Shown piece by piece: positions 39,068 through 50,691 of a stretch of DNA of 60,000 nt. How positions within the stretch are numbered: the stretch's first letter is position 1; every line of letters starts with the position of its first letter. Source of the DNA: Strigamia acuminata (taxonomy: Eukaryota > Arthropoda > Chilopoda > Geophilomorpha > Linotaeniidae); contig OX442323.1 of NCBI GenBank assembly GCA_949358305.1, positions 7,628,001-7,688,000 of the forward strand, in the 5' to 3' direction. The notes below the pieces were generated by a model that saw only the letters and a program-made list of their open reading frames with translations, was not told the DNA's origin and did no database searches. The position numbers and the translations under genes are program-made.

Positions 39068-39446
39068 ATGGCCAATTTGGACGCGGCCACGCTGGCCGAC
39101 ATTTTAAAATCAACAAATGCCGGTTTCTTGTTGCGCTGTTCTAGCGAAGAATTGCGCGCCGAAATCGACGCACGCAAAATCCCGTTACCCGCCTCGGCTT
39201 CGAAACAACTGATGGCCGACGTATTGGTCACCGACAACAACGAGAAACGTGTGGCAATTCATCCGCCGCATTAACAGGGCCGCGAAAATTGGCGGCTGGA
39301 CGGAGGAAACAAAGCTTAATCAAGCCAACGGATTGCTGCGCGACCAGGCGTTGCACTGGTATACGTTGCAGGGCGAAGCCCTTGACACCTGGGCCGAATG
39401 GGAACATTCAATCACCGAGTTTTTGTTAAATTACTGCGCTCTTTAA
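39068..39446 (+). pseudogene. Truncated, frameshifted Gag-like fragment of an LTR retroelement
   Basis: Two overlapping frames, 39068-39274 and 39249-39446, together resemble the N-terminal half of a Ty3-like Gag. The first is charged (SSEELRAEIDARKIPLPAS). The second has the typical pattern FIRRINRAAKIGGW, KLNQANGLLRDQALHWY, TWAEWEHSITEFL. The frame change (+1) could be a mutation or, less likely, a programmed shift. The Gag homology stops abruptly at 39440, with no nucleocapsid, protease or polymerase following. This is a heavily deleted copy. Confidence 0.55.
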
Positions 39447-39455
39447 TCTTACTGT

Positions 39456-39686
39456 AATTGTATCGTATTATCAATCGACATTGTTCTCACATTGCTTTCT
39501 GTATTTGTTTGTGGTCGCATTTAACCTTACGTGTATTTGCGATCACTCTTGTGTATTACAGAGTATTGCTATGTCATGCCAACAGGTGGCACTGTATACC
39601 CAAGGCGGTCATGTGACATCAGAATAAACACTCACTTTATGTCTTGCTTTGAACCACTTAAGGTCTCTTGTGTTTATTTCTTACAA
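39456..39686 (+). repeat. Candidate LTR (3') of the Gag-bearing remnant
   Basis: It runs from TGTAATTGTATCG to TTTCTTACA (TG...CA ends), with AATAAA at about 39624 followed by a T-rich stretch, as in an R/U5 region. No second copy is visible upstream, so the call is tentative. 39687-39925 beyond it holds no recognised feature. Confidence 0.35.
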
Positions 39687-39925
39687 ATGGACATTTTTAC
39701 ACCACTGCTGGATTAATAAATCCACACTAATCTCCACTAAGATTCAACAAGGTTATGGGCTCTTAAAACCACGAAAAGTGTCCAGAGTGTGTTTGAAGCA
39801 TCACAAGGTCAGCAGTGAAGTTTTTCCTCCAAATCCAAAATGGCGGCGCCCATGGTGGATGTAAACAACTCGATTTTCGATGTGCAAGTTATTTCCGCAT
39901 GCTCCAGGTCCAAATACGCTCTTCA

Positions 39926-41592
39926 ATAAGCGACATAACCGACATAACCGACATAAGCGACGTAACCGACATAACCGACATAAGCGACATAACCGACATA
40001 AGCGACATAACCGACATAACCGACAGAACCGACATAACCGACATAAGCGACATAAGCGACATAACCGACATAAGCGACATAACCGACATAAGCGACATAA
40101 CCGACATAAACGACATAAGCGACATAACCGACATAACCGACATAAGCGACATAAGCGACATAAGCGACGTAACCGACATAACCGACATAAGCGACATAAC
40201 CGACATAACCGACATAAGCGACATAACCGACATAACCGACATAACCGACATAAGCGACATAAGCGACATAAACGACATAAGCGACATAAGCGACATAAGC
40301 GACATAAGCGACATAAGCGACATAACCGACATAACCGACATAACCGACATAAGCGACATAACCGACATAAACGACATAAGCGACATAACCGACATAAGCG
40401 ACATAATTGACATAACCGACATAAGCGACAGAACCGACATAACCGACATAAGCGACATAAGCGACATAACCGACATAACTGACAGAACCGACATAAGCGA
40501 CATAAGCGACATAAGCGACAGAACCGACATAACCGACATAAGCGACATAACCGACATAACCGACATAACCGACATAACCGACATAACCGACATAACCAAC
40601 ATAAGCGACATAACCGACATAAGCGACATAATTGACATAACCGACATAAGCGACATAACCGACATAACCGACATAAGCGACATAACCGACATAACCGACA
40701 TAACCGACATAAGCGACGTAACAGACATAACCGACATAAGCGACATAACCGACATAACCGACATAAGCGACATAACCGACATAACCGACAGAACCGACAT
40801 AATCGACATAAGCGACATAAGCGACATAAGCGACAGAACCGACATAAGCAACGTAACCGACATAACCGACATAAGCGACATAACCGACATAACCGACATA
40901 ATCGACATAAGCGACATAAGCAACATAAGCGACAGAACCGACATAAGCAACGTAACCGACATAACCGACATAAGCGACATAACCAACATAACCGACATAA
41001 GCGACATAAGCGACAGAACCGACAGAACCGACAGAACCGACATAACCGACATAACCGACATAAGCGACATAACCGACATAAGCGACATAACCGACATAAG
41101 CGACATAAGCGACATAAGCGACATAAGCGACATAAGCGACATAAGCGACATAAGCGACATAAGCGACATAACCGACATAACCGACATAAGCGACATAACC
41201 GACATAACCGACATAACCGACATAACCGACATAAGCGACATAACCGACAGAACCGACAGAACCGACATAACCGACATAAGCGACATAAGCGACATAACCG
41301 ACATAACCGACATAACCGACAGAACCGACATAACCGACGTAACCGACGTAAGCGACGTAACCGACGTAACCGACGTAACCGACGTAAGCGACGTAACCGA
41401 CGTAACCAACGTAACCGACGTAAGCGACGTAAGCGACATAAGCAACATAAGCGACATAACCGACATAAGCGACATAAGCGACATAACCGACAGAACCGAC
41501 ATAAGCGACATAACCGACATAACCGACATAACCGACATAAGCGACATAAGCGACATAACCGACATAACCGACATAAGCGACATAAGCGACAT
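39926..41592. repeat. 9-bp satellite ATAAGCGAC / ATAACCGAC (about 185 units)
   Basis: Two main 9-mers, ATAAGCGAC and ATAACCGAC, in irregular order, with minor variants (AGAACCGAC, GTAACCGAC, ATTGAC). A block at 41336-41435 is almost purely GTAA(C/G)CGAC, a locally homogenised sub-family. Nine is a multiple of three and no unit makes a stop, so several frames on both strands stay open (D-I-T/S repeats on +, M-S-L/V repeats on -). I treat these as artefacts of the repeat. Confidence 0.97.
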
Positions 41593-44220
41593 TGTACGGC
41601 GCTTCCATTAAGGGTGTTTTATGTTATAAATATTAAATTATCTTAATAATAATTGAAAAACTATTTGTATTTAGACATTATAAAATAAGAAAAAAAAGTT
41701 TTTGAGGAATACAAGTTAACCTCATTAATTAATTATCAGAAAAAAAAGAATTACAGTGATTTTTCCACTTCTGTAATTTTTTTGACCTACCATGGCTATG
41801 GGAAGGTTAACAAATCTTGAAAAAAAATAATGCTACATTATTAAGACAACTAGTTTAATTAAATTAGTCAATTGTACAAAGAATACCAAGTGACTCCGGT
41901 CATGACAATTAATGGGGACAATTAAGATTTCTAATTGTCAAATCTTATCATCTAGAACTATTATTTATAGCGATACATTTTTGACTAGATAAAAAAATAA
42001 ATATTTTGTGATAATACAAAAAAAATGATTTTATGTATGACGAGGGTTTCTTCAAAAGAAGACTTGGAAATAAATTCTCAACTTGAATTTGTACTATTAG
42101 AAAAAGTTATTTCGGCAGAAATCCAGAACTTAGATAATTCAAGTTAAGTTTATGTAAAACTCAAATTCGAAATTGGAAGTCACAGTATCTCCAAGATACA
42201 TCAAGTCCGAAAATAGCATTTATGCTAATTAGGAGAATAACGAAAACTCTATAAAATATTATATAGTTGTGTTATTAAGGGGGATGTATGACGGTTTACA
42301 AAGGCTATAAATGCCTATTTTCTTATAAAGGAGCGCTGTTGCGCCATTATCATAATATTTCGTAGATATTCTGTGTAAAACTGATAAATGTCTAGAATAA
42401 AGTTATTTATGATGTTTCAAATACAAAGATGTTCGTTTATTAAGAATAAACACTAATTTCCACATGATACTAAAGTATCACGGCATAATTACGAAGATTC
42501 GTCTGCTAAAACCGCATTTGTCAAAGTGCAATGTTGCCACCAGATGGCGCGATTACGACTTAGCGGTAAATTCAAGATATGAATATAAAACATGTAAATA
42601 AATATAAAACTATATTTACTAGAATGAAACGAAGCTTTGTGAACATTAATATAAAGATATATTAATGTCTTTTGATGTTAAATACATTATAACTTCCATT
42701 TTCTGCGGGATAGAACATTTGGTGATCAATCGATCAACCGATCGATCTGATTGGTGGATCCATTTCCGGTCCTGGGTATCCAGTTCCGGTTGTGGTGAGA
42801 ATTAGCATAATGCTCCTCCGTATCCACTTCCGGTGATACGGGATTGGAGGGATTCGTGGAACCCATGTTCCAATTGGATGACTGGATTAATCCTTAATCC
42901 ATTCAGGTTATATAAACCCAAACAACCGGCCATTCGGCAGCTCTGTTTGATTATTTCTGTTTGGTATTGTTACTTATGAAATATGATTCGTTGTTCACGT
43001 AAAAAACCTTTTGGTTCTTTGTTGATTTATTCGCAAAGAACCGTTGCATGATTCTACAGAATCATGCCACTGCCGGCAATTGAAGTCGAAGTGCTGGGAT
43101 TATTATGTTGCATAAATGTTACAGTCTACGGTTGCGACGCCGAAGGAGAACCCGCCGTTGTGCAATTCAGTATCCTCCGGACAGGACCAAGTTGTCTTTT
43201 TCGGTATGAACGTATTCCGTTACCACGAGTAGCATCGGTATTGTTGAGAATTGGTTCCTTCACCTGATGGTGCCAAAGCAGTCTGTTTTACAGTAACCAC
43301 GAGTAGCACCAAGTGTTTGGCAAGCTGATTCTCATGGTATTCGATGCCAAAGCAGTCGGTCTATTATTAGTACCGCGAGAGATTAAACTGCTGTGCGGAG
43401 CCGCGAGCTATCGACCCCTGTGTACGTGGTACCGTCAACCACTCGATGGACGACCGTGCTGCGACGCCGGGGACGCTTGATACCGTTCTGCATGGCAAGG
43501 CGTATATTCTAATCGATGGCAATTGTGTGTTGCGACGGGAAGATTAATCTTTATCTTTATTTATAACAGTGAAATCTAACTTGGGAACAAGTTAGTCAAA
43601 TCAAGTCAAGTAACTCGAATTACTTATATATTGTATTCAATATAATTATTAAGTTGGCGACAACTTATTTACAAGAAAATCCAAATAGGAAAACACAACG
43701 ATACGAATTAAATATAATTCGTAGAGCGGAATATTGATAACTAAATGAATACATTTAGTTACACCAATATCCTCCCAAAGTTGTGGCGGTGCACATGAGT
43801 CAACCGCATCTCTCAGATCATTCGATTCATCGACGTGCGATGATATTACACAGCGAACCAAGGAACCAGCAAAGCCGTATCGGACTCCAGGACACAGCCA
43901 TCCGGCTTAGATGACATCTATAACCAGGTCGAGCGATGGGAAAACCGCTCTCATCCCATGGACACGTAATGATATTATTATAGAGCCATTTGGCTAACTT
44001 GTTGTATAGTTTAAATGGTTATTTAACGGGCCAAATGTCGGCATTAGTCTTATGTATAAATTAGCTTTGATATTATTGTTTGCCAACAATAAACTGTAGT
44101 GTGTTGATAATATTGTCTCTTGTATTTATCTCGTATTATATTCACTGTTATTCTATTGCGATCTATTCCCGGTACCATTGTTAAATGGGAGTTGTGGTCG
44201 TCACCGTCACATATTACCTA
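41593..44220. other. LTR-like or promoter-like unique sequence, no gene
   Basis: No supported ORF. A TATA-like TTATATAAA at about 42909-42917, followed by a GC-richer transcribed-looking segment, resembles the U3/R region of a long LTR. A downstream AATAAA at about 44090 with a GTGTTG/T-rich tail could be its end. A 9-bp-stem hairpin (GCATGATTC, loop TACA, GAATCATGC) is at 43046-43067. The words ACCACGAGTAGCA and TGCCAAAGCAGTC each occur twice at 43220-43350. Boundaries of any element are not determinable. Confidence 0.3.
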
Positions 44221-44224
44221 TGAG

Positions 44225-44400
44225 AATAATTCCTGTTATAAGAAAATATTTTATTGTCTTTGAAACAATTAATATAATCAAATTAAATCATATTGTTGTA
44301 CGTTGTTAAAAATATTATTATTCTTCTAAATTAAAAATAGTTAAAAAACAGCAACATTCATTTTTGTTTGTTACAAACACATTTTTAAAAGTTGCTGCTG
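44225..44400. repeat. Direct duplicate, partner at 53551
   Basis: From AATAATTCCTGTTATAAGAA onward, this segment is nearly identical over at least 150 bases to 53551-53720 (offset 9326). It is the 3' flank and terminal exon of the two coiled-coil copies and marks the edge of the duplicated unit. Confidence 0.9.
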
Positions 44401-45507
44401 TAATTTCTCAAATTGACTTTCCAGCAGTTCAGTTTTAAAAGAGTCAACTATTCCCAAATTTGGTGCAACAGGTGCCCTTTTACCAGCTTGTTGAAACTCG
44501 TTCGCTAGGCACCTAAAATTTAAAGAAAAATTTCAAAAAATCAGAAATTTTCATCACTTTGTTTTACCATATCTCAAAACAATAACTACTATATTATAAG
44601 AAAATAAAAAATTCAATTTCTTACCGGGGTTATTAAATGACTTTTTCAGCATCTTCAAAAGGTCTTGCTTCATTTCTTTTTCCCTTTCCACGAAACTTTC
44701 GCGTTCCTTGGTGAGCGATCCAATTCTGAAAGCAAACACAAATTTTTAACGACAAAATTAAAATTTGCAAGAATAAAAACGAATCCACACTTTGCTATTA
44801 ATGGAGAATCTTGTTTAGTTAATTCGATCTTCTGTGTCATTATTTCAGATTCTTTCCAGAGCAATTCGGTGTTACTGTCTGTAAATTGCAAGTCCTGTTT
44901 AAAAAAATAAACATTTCTTTAACATCTAGTAAAGTGAAATGAGAATTTCCTGAACGAGAAAAATTCTCACATCTTTGCGGTCTTCTAGAAACTTAATCCT
45001 CTCGAGCATTTTCTTTTCATTCTTTTCGTAATTTATTTCTAACTCTTGAATTTTCTTTCCATGTTTCGAGGTAAGCTCCAATACTTGATTTTCGTATGTC
45101 TAAAAATGTTAAGGAAACAATTAACCAAAACACAGAAAAAACGTGTTAACCATCGTTAACTAACCCGTTCTAAGGTCGAAACACGCTCTTTAAGAACCTT
45201 ATTTTCAACCTCCTCCGTTGTCCTTTGCTAAGAAAAATGTTGATTTTTTAAAGAAGAAATTTCCTGTTTTAAATTTCTGTTCTCCGTTTCTAGAATGTTT
45301 ATACGGTCGGCAAAATCCATATTTTCGGTATTTGAATTCTCAATACGATTTGACAAACTCTGAAATGTGAATAATAAAATTCAAAAATTGAAAAGAATAA
45401 ATCCAAATAAATAAATCTAAAAATTCGTACCGTAAGATCATCGGCAAGGATTAACTGCACATCATCTGCTAGTTCACCACTTTCAATTACTTGCCGATTT
45501 AATTCAG

Positions 45508-45517
45508 CTAGTTGATT
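45508..45517. repeat. MULE target-site duplication, left
   Basis: CTAGTTGATT, repeated exactly at 46818-46827. Confidence 0.85.
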
Positions 45518-46817
45518 GGGTCCGATTTAAACCACCCCCATTTTGACTAAATTTTGGCCCCTAAGTGGAATAAAATTTTCCCCCAACCAAACCCCCCCGT
45601 GTAAACTAGATAACCGCCTCAAACTTTACTTCCCCCTAGTAATGTGTTTGCCCCCCAACCAATTTTACCCCCAATAATTTCTAAAGTACCCCCCACGTAA
45701 TCCCAATATCATAACGCTGTCTTCTCACTACGTACACAAGGCCCTCTTCGCTTTAGCTGGGTGCCCACGCTTTCTTTTTTGGCCAAGGGGAATGGTTTTG
45801 GCCTCCGGTGGCACAACAAGCAAGTTCTCAATAACAGCTATCCCAACAATGTGTTTACAAATATAAATTTTTGCAAACACGGGGCATGTGCACGTTCCCG
45901 TGCTCCATGCATCATTCGTAATACTAACCAGCCACACACTACTTCTTGAGTGCAGGTATGTGTCGAATCGGCGCCAACTTTTCCGCTCCTCTTGCCGCAG
46001 GTAGGCGTTTACACTGGTGTCTGTTAAGTTTGGTTGTCCACCAGGGGTGACATAGTAAGACTTAACATTACCTTGTACACGGACAATCACGCTAGGTTTT
46101 GTTCGTTTCCAGTTGTAACCGTCGGATTCCATGTGCCTTTTTAAAGACCAACATTTCACCATCCCTTTCAACTTATGAATGAAGATGTCCATTGCCAGTC
46201 TCTCCCGAAATGTCTCGTGTGTTTTAATGCTGTTGTTGGTCGACTACAAGCCGTTGTTGGTGCATGGCGCGCCTTTGAAGTGTCCCGTGTGCCAGCCAAC
46301 GAATTGCTCCAAGTATACGGCTTCAAAGTAGTCCAAAAACAAGTCCACATTTTCTCATTCCGGATGTATTCTTTGGCTTCCTCACCCGTAGAAAAGGTTC
46401 GAATTTTCGTCCACTCAAAAGTCTTCCGTTTGGTTGGCGGCTCGTACTCACCACTATCGGAATCGGTATCGGAATCGTTAATTACAAGTCGAGTAGGTGC
46501 CATTGTTACTACAACTGTGCAACAGTGTTTTATGGTTATGTGATTCTTCCAGACCGACTTATATACTACAAAATCTAACCGTAGCCAAGACGTAACAATG
46601 GGGAACGTGTTTGAAACGTAGGGGGTTGTATAAATAATTCTTGGGGGTTCGTTTACAAATAAATGAGGGTTAATTGGTTGGGGGAAAAATACAATAGTAG
46701 GGGATATTACAGTTAGGGGGGCCCTTTAGTTTACTTGGGGGAGTTTGGATGGGGGGAAAAATAAACCCTCTTTTGGGGGTAAAAACTAGTCAAAATGGGG
46801 GTGAAATAATATGTTGC
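45518..46817 (-). mobile_element. Internally deleted MULE (Mutator-like element)
   Basis: A 1300-base element flanked by the 10-bp direct repeat CTAGTTGATT (MULEs make 8-11 bp). The ends are imperfect inverted repeats of roughly 200 bases. The left end is C-run-rich (CACCCCCATTTTGACTA at 45533-45549); the right end is G-run-rich with the exact complement, TAGTCAAAATGGGGGTG (about 46786-46802). The outermost 15 bases of the two ends have diverged. It encodes the N- and C-terminal parts of a MULE transposase on the minus strand with the catalytic core missing. Confidence 0.85.
45728..46503 (-). pseudogene. Deleted MULE transposase with SWIM zinc finger
   Basis: The N-terminal frame starts at 46503 (acidic head, then FSTGEEAKEYIRNEKMW). 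It joins directly to the end of a MULE transposase domain read in another frame (WHTGHFKGAP, then TNNSIKTHETFRERL), where an in-frame TAG occurs near 46252. The C-terminal frame (46192 to 45728, 154 residues) contains the SWIM zinc finger CTCPVFAKIYICKH (CxCx8CxH) and a basic tail KRKRGHPAKAKR. The DDE core is absent, so the protein cannot be an active transposase. The element is best read as non-autonomous. Confidence 0.8.
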
Positions 46818-46827
46818 CTAGTTGATT
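46818..46827. repeat. MULE target-site duplication, right
   Basis: CTAGTTGATT, identical to 45508-45517. Coiled-coil coding sequence of copy A resumes directly after it. Confidence 0.85.
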
Positions 46828-47600
46828 TAGCAAATTCGTATTTTCCTCTTTCAAAGTTGAATTCTGATTCTCAAGTGTCTTTAAAAAAAAAATTAACATC
46901 GCAATAAAGAACGACTAATTGACAGCCGCACCATTTGAATTGTTTGCTTATTTTCCACCTCCTTTTTTAGTTGTTCGAGTGTCTCTAGTAAATAGTTCAA
47001 TTCTGTTTCGTATTTTGATTCTGCATCAACTCCAAGTTGAACTCGTTCGACTACTTGAGCTTTTAATTCTCCAAGTTCTATTTTCAAATTTGAACTTTGT
47101 TCTTTCAATTCTAAAAGCTGAAACCAAAAGTGGAAAAAGAAACAAAAATCAATTGAAATAAACATTAGAAATTTGTTAATTGCACCTTTTCAATATCTTC
47201 ATCCTTTTCAACTTTTTTCTCCGTTTGTTCTTGAGTATCAACTAACTCTTTTAATTTCGAAATTTCTTCATCGTTTGCATCGACTTTGTCCCACAACTTT
47301 ATCAATTCACTGTTGAGATCACTTTGATATCATCAGATATTTGATTGGTTTCTTTCAATTCGAGTATCTGCGCCCTGTAGACCTAAAAATTACTTTAGTA
47401 AATATAAAATAATGAAACAACATATTTTTCTAGACCTTTATCTCCAACGGTTCCTCGTTGCAGTCACCAGTCTGCACATTGCATGGGACTTTTTCCAATT
47501 CTGAAATTCTGTTACGATCACCGCTTGTATCTTCTTGCACTTTACCGTCTGTAGGCAAATTTTCTATCAATTCATGTAGTAGCGACATTATCATAGTCTA

Positions 47601-48111
47601 AAATAAATCAAATTTGGAATTTAAGAAAAATCAAGAAAATAAACGAAAATAACGCACGTTGTTAGCACTTTGTAAATCCGACTGGGTATAGTATTAAGAA
47701 TATTGGGCTGCTAAAACCCAAAGGTAAACGATTAAAACTCATAAAATCAGCCTTAGGAATGCCAAAAATCAAAACGAAATCAAATATAATTAAAATGAAA
47801 TCTCAAATTAATTTTTAACGAAATTGACAACTCATTCCAACTCGTTCCTCGCGCGAAGGATCCAAGATGGAAAGGTGGTTCCCACTCGTTTTTGATGAAT
47901 TTAATTTAAATTTGATGAATTTGTCATGAATTACAACTAAATTTGATGTACTTTCATGAATTTCGATTAAATTTGATGAATTTTTCACGAATTTCGATTA
48001 AATTTGATGAATTTTGACTAAATCCGACGGATTTTTCGTGAATTTTATGACCACATAACCCGATGACCCATATATCAGTTATCAAACTATAAATTTGTTA
48101 AATTCGCGCAG
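47601..48111. other. Flank of copy A / 5' side of the ETFDH fragment
   Basis: No gene. 47895-48040 carries four to five copies of a roughly 27-bp word around ATTTCGATTAAATTTGATGA, another intronic minisatellite. It ends in the acceptor TTCGCGCAG used by the ETFDH exon. Confidence 0.6.
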
Positions 48112-48537
48112 ATGTAGACATGAAAAGGACGGTGGACGAAACGGACGTGTTGATAGTCGGCGGCGGACCTGCGGGAATGTCGGCTGCGATTCGTTTGAAA
48201 CAGTTGGCAGCTGAGAAAAACAAAGAGTTTAAAGTGACACTTGTGGAGAAGTCTGCCGAAGTTGGCGGCCACATTTTGTCGGGTGCATGCATCGAACCAC
48301 GAGCGCTGAACGAATTGATTCCAGATTGGAAAGAAAAAGGGGTAAAAAACATTTTCCCGCTAAAAATGTAATGTTTTTTACCAGGCTCCCTTAAATACTC
48401 AAGTATCCAAAGATGTCTTTTCGATTTTGACCGAAAAATCGAGTTTTTCCGTGCCAATTTTGCCAGGTTTAATAAAAATGTTGTTTTTGTGGTTGATTTG
48501 TTGGTGATTGATGTGTTTTTGCAGGTATGCCCATGTA

Positions 48538-48632
48538 CACCCGTGGAAATAAAAAACTTCCCTTGGTAACGGCAGTTGTAAATTTTCCCACCAGAGGCAT
48601 GAAAATTCACAGAGTTTGTATGACATCACAGA
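48538..48632 (+). repeat. Left terminal inverted repeat of the DD37E element
   Basis: Matches the reverse complement of 52969-53063. The outer 37 bases are identical, then there is moderate divergence, with CCCACCAGAGGCATGAAAA and TGACATCACAGA shared further in. Confidence 0.9.
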
Positions 48633-48689
48633 ACTAAACCTGATCTCAAAATGGCCGACCTGCTTTGTTCACTTCGGTTTTCACCTTCG

Positions 48690-49320
48690 AATTCACTCTG
48701 ATTCATCCATAAACAGTTCTGGATGTGCTCAACGTTCCACGGACCCCAACGAGTGCCAGCAACCGCAACTGCGCACGAATTTCTCAAAAAACTCGTGCAC
48801 GAACGGAAATTCAACGCTCCGACGTTGTTTATCGACGCAAATCAACACGAAACATCACGAAACATCACGAAACATGCACGAATCATACCGAGAACAACAA
48901 GAACGGTAATCTAAGTTTTTATTTGGGCAATAATTGAGTAAAATCGTAAAAAATTGACGATTTTTGATCGTTTTAATCATTTTAATTATTTTTCGCATTT
49001 ATTTGCACGACAGACGGTCAATTTGTGCTGGAATTGGTGCACCAGACCGGCGGAACGGGTAATCCGAACAGCGGTTGGATCCAGAGCAAAGGAATGATGT
49101 GGACGCCGCAAAATCCATCAAATGTCGGTGTAAAACACGAAGCGTCGGAAGCCGAGAGTGGCCACGTCAAGTGGAGAAAAACGAAAACGACGAATGCATC
49201 CAGCGTCGCTCTTTTTACGTTTCAAATCAACAGACGTCGCGATTTTTATTATTTATCTGGTCTAAACGCATATCACGTGCGAAGAGCGGCCTGGTTTGTT
49301 TTTGTTTTTAAAGTCGGGTG
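48690..49320 (+). other. Unidentified exon-like sequence inside the DD37E element
   Basis: About 48715-48905 has a coding-like frame (RVPATATAHEFLKKLVHERK, then FNAPTLFIDANQ) ending at a donor-like ACG|GTAATC. A second open stretch follows the acceptor GCACGACAG at about 49014, reading QFVLELVHQTGGTGN and GWIQSKGMMWTPQNP. I recognise neither. They may be further captured host exons or element-specific sequence. Confidence 0.35.
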
Positions 49321-49368
49321 AATGTATTTGATGGTTTTAATGTAACAAAAAAATAACGATTTTGTTAC

Positions 49369-49902
<534 letters not shown>

Positions 49903-50691
49903 TCAGTGCAAATTTATTTGATATGCATTTGTGCTGTTTGTATTTATTTCTGTTACGGCTATGTATTTTTTGCTAGCTTTAATGCTTTAATTTATCACTA
50001 GAACCAATTCGTTTTTTCATGAGTAAGTTAGCTGTTATCTTTTAACTGAATCGGTCGTCCTGATTGTTTGTTGTTGCTAGGTTTTTTGTTGTTGCGACTG
50101 TTGGATGTTAGTCCTAAGATGTCTTCTTCTTTTTCTACGTAGTTTTGCTTAGTTCTCGTTAAAAATAAATTCACCATTTTAGTGGGTTCTTTTAAACATA
50201 GCGGTTTGAGTTGTTCTTTCAGTCTGTTGTGTGCGCAGCTAGGCAGTTCGAACTGGGCTCTGCTGCGATGCTGCCTTCCTTGCTTGGATCTTTGCACATC
50301 TTTAAATCTAATTTTTTTTGTAGAGCGCGCTTACATAGAAGGCTGCCAGAATCACACGTGCAATCTAAAAATGACTGATATCATATAAGGTATTTTCATC
50401 AATGTGGTCATAATCATTTGCAGAATAAAACATTAATGTTTGAAATATTTTATAGCACCTACAAGAAGTTGGTATGAAAATAAAACATTCTTTCACAATA
50501 AGAGGTATTTTTGTTTATTGCATGGAAATTAAATTTATATTTAATTAGTTACTACTGTCAAAAATCAAAAACAAATTAAAATAAAAAACAAATTGCAAAG
50601 AATTACAACTAATTGAATAATAAATAAAAAAAACAAGTTATTTTAAAATAATAATAATAATGATGATAATAATGGTGACATGGTTCTGCTT

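Larger units (their letters stand above)
44371..47600 (-). pseudogene. Coiled-coil gene, copy A (multi-exon, MULE-disrupted)
   Basis: The minus strand reads a series of short exons with 45-80-base introns, all rich in E, K, L, Q and S heptads. One example is the exon at about 47433-47598 starting MIMSLLHELIENLPTDGK. The terminal exon spans about 44371-44508, contains PVAPNLGIVDSFKTELLESQ and ends TAA at 44371-44373. I do not recognise the family; it resembles long structural or Golgi/centrosome-type coiled coils only in composition. Damage: a 1-base frameshift in the exon near 47320 (the frame of ETNQISDDIK does not continue into SELIKLWDKVDAND), and the MULE insertion at 45518-46817 inside an exon. 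Relative to copy B it lacks about 360 bases (54072-54432 of B) and about 190 bases (54830-55015 of B). Confidence 0.6.

Noticed and set aside
39815-41611. 598-codon + strand and 561/567-codon - strand ORFs
   Set aside because: Artefact of a 9-bp satellite without stops; low-complexity D-I-T/S or M-S-V repeats on both strands.
43064-43267. 67-codon ORF
   Set aside because: No domain; lies in LTR-like sequence with internal word repeats.
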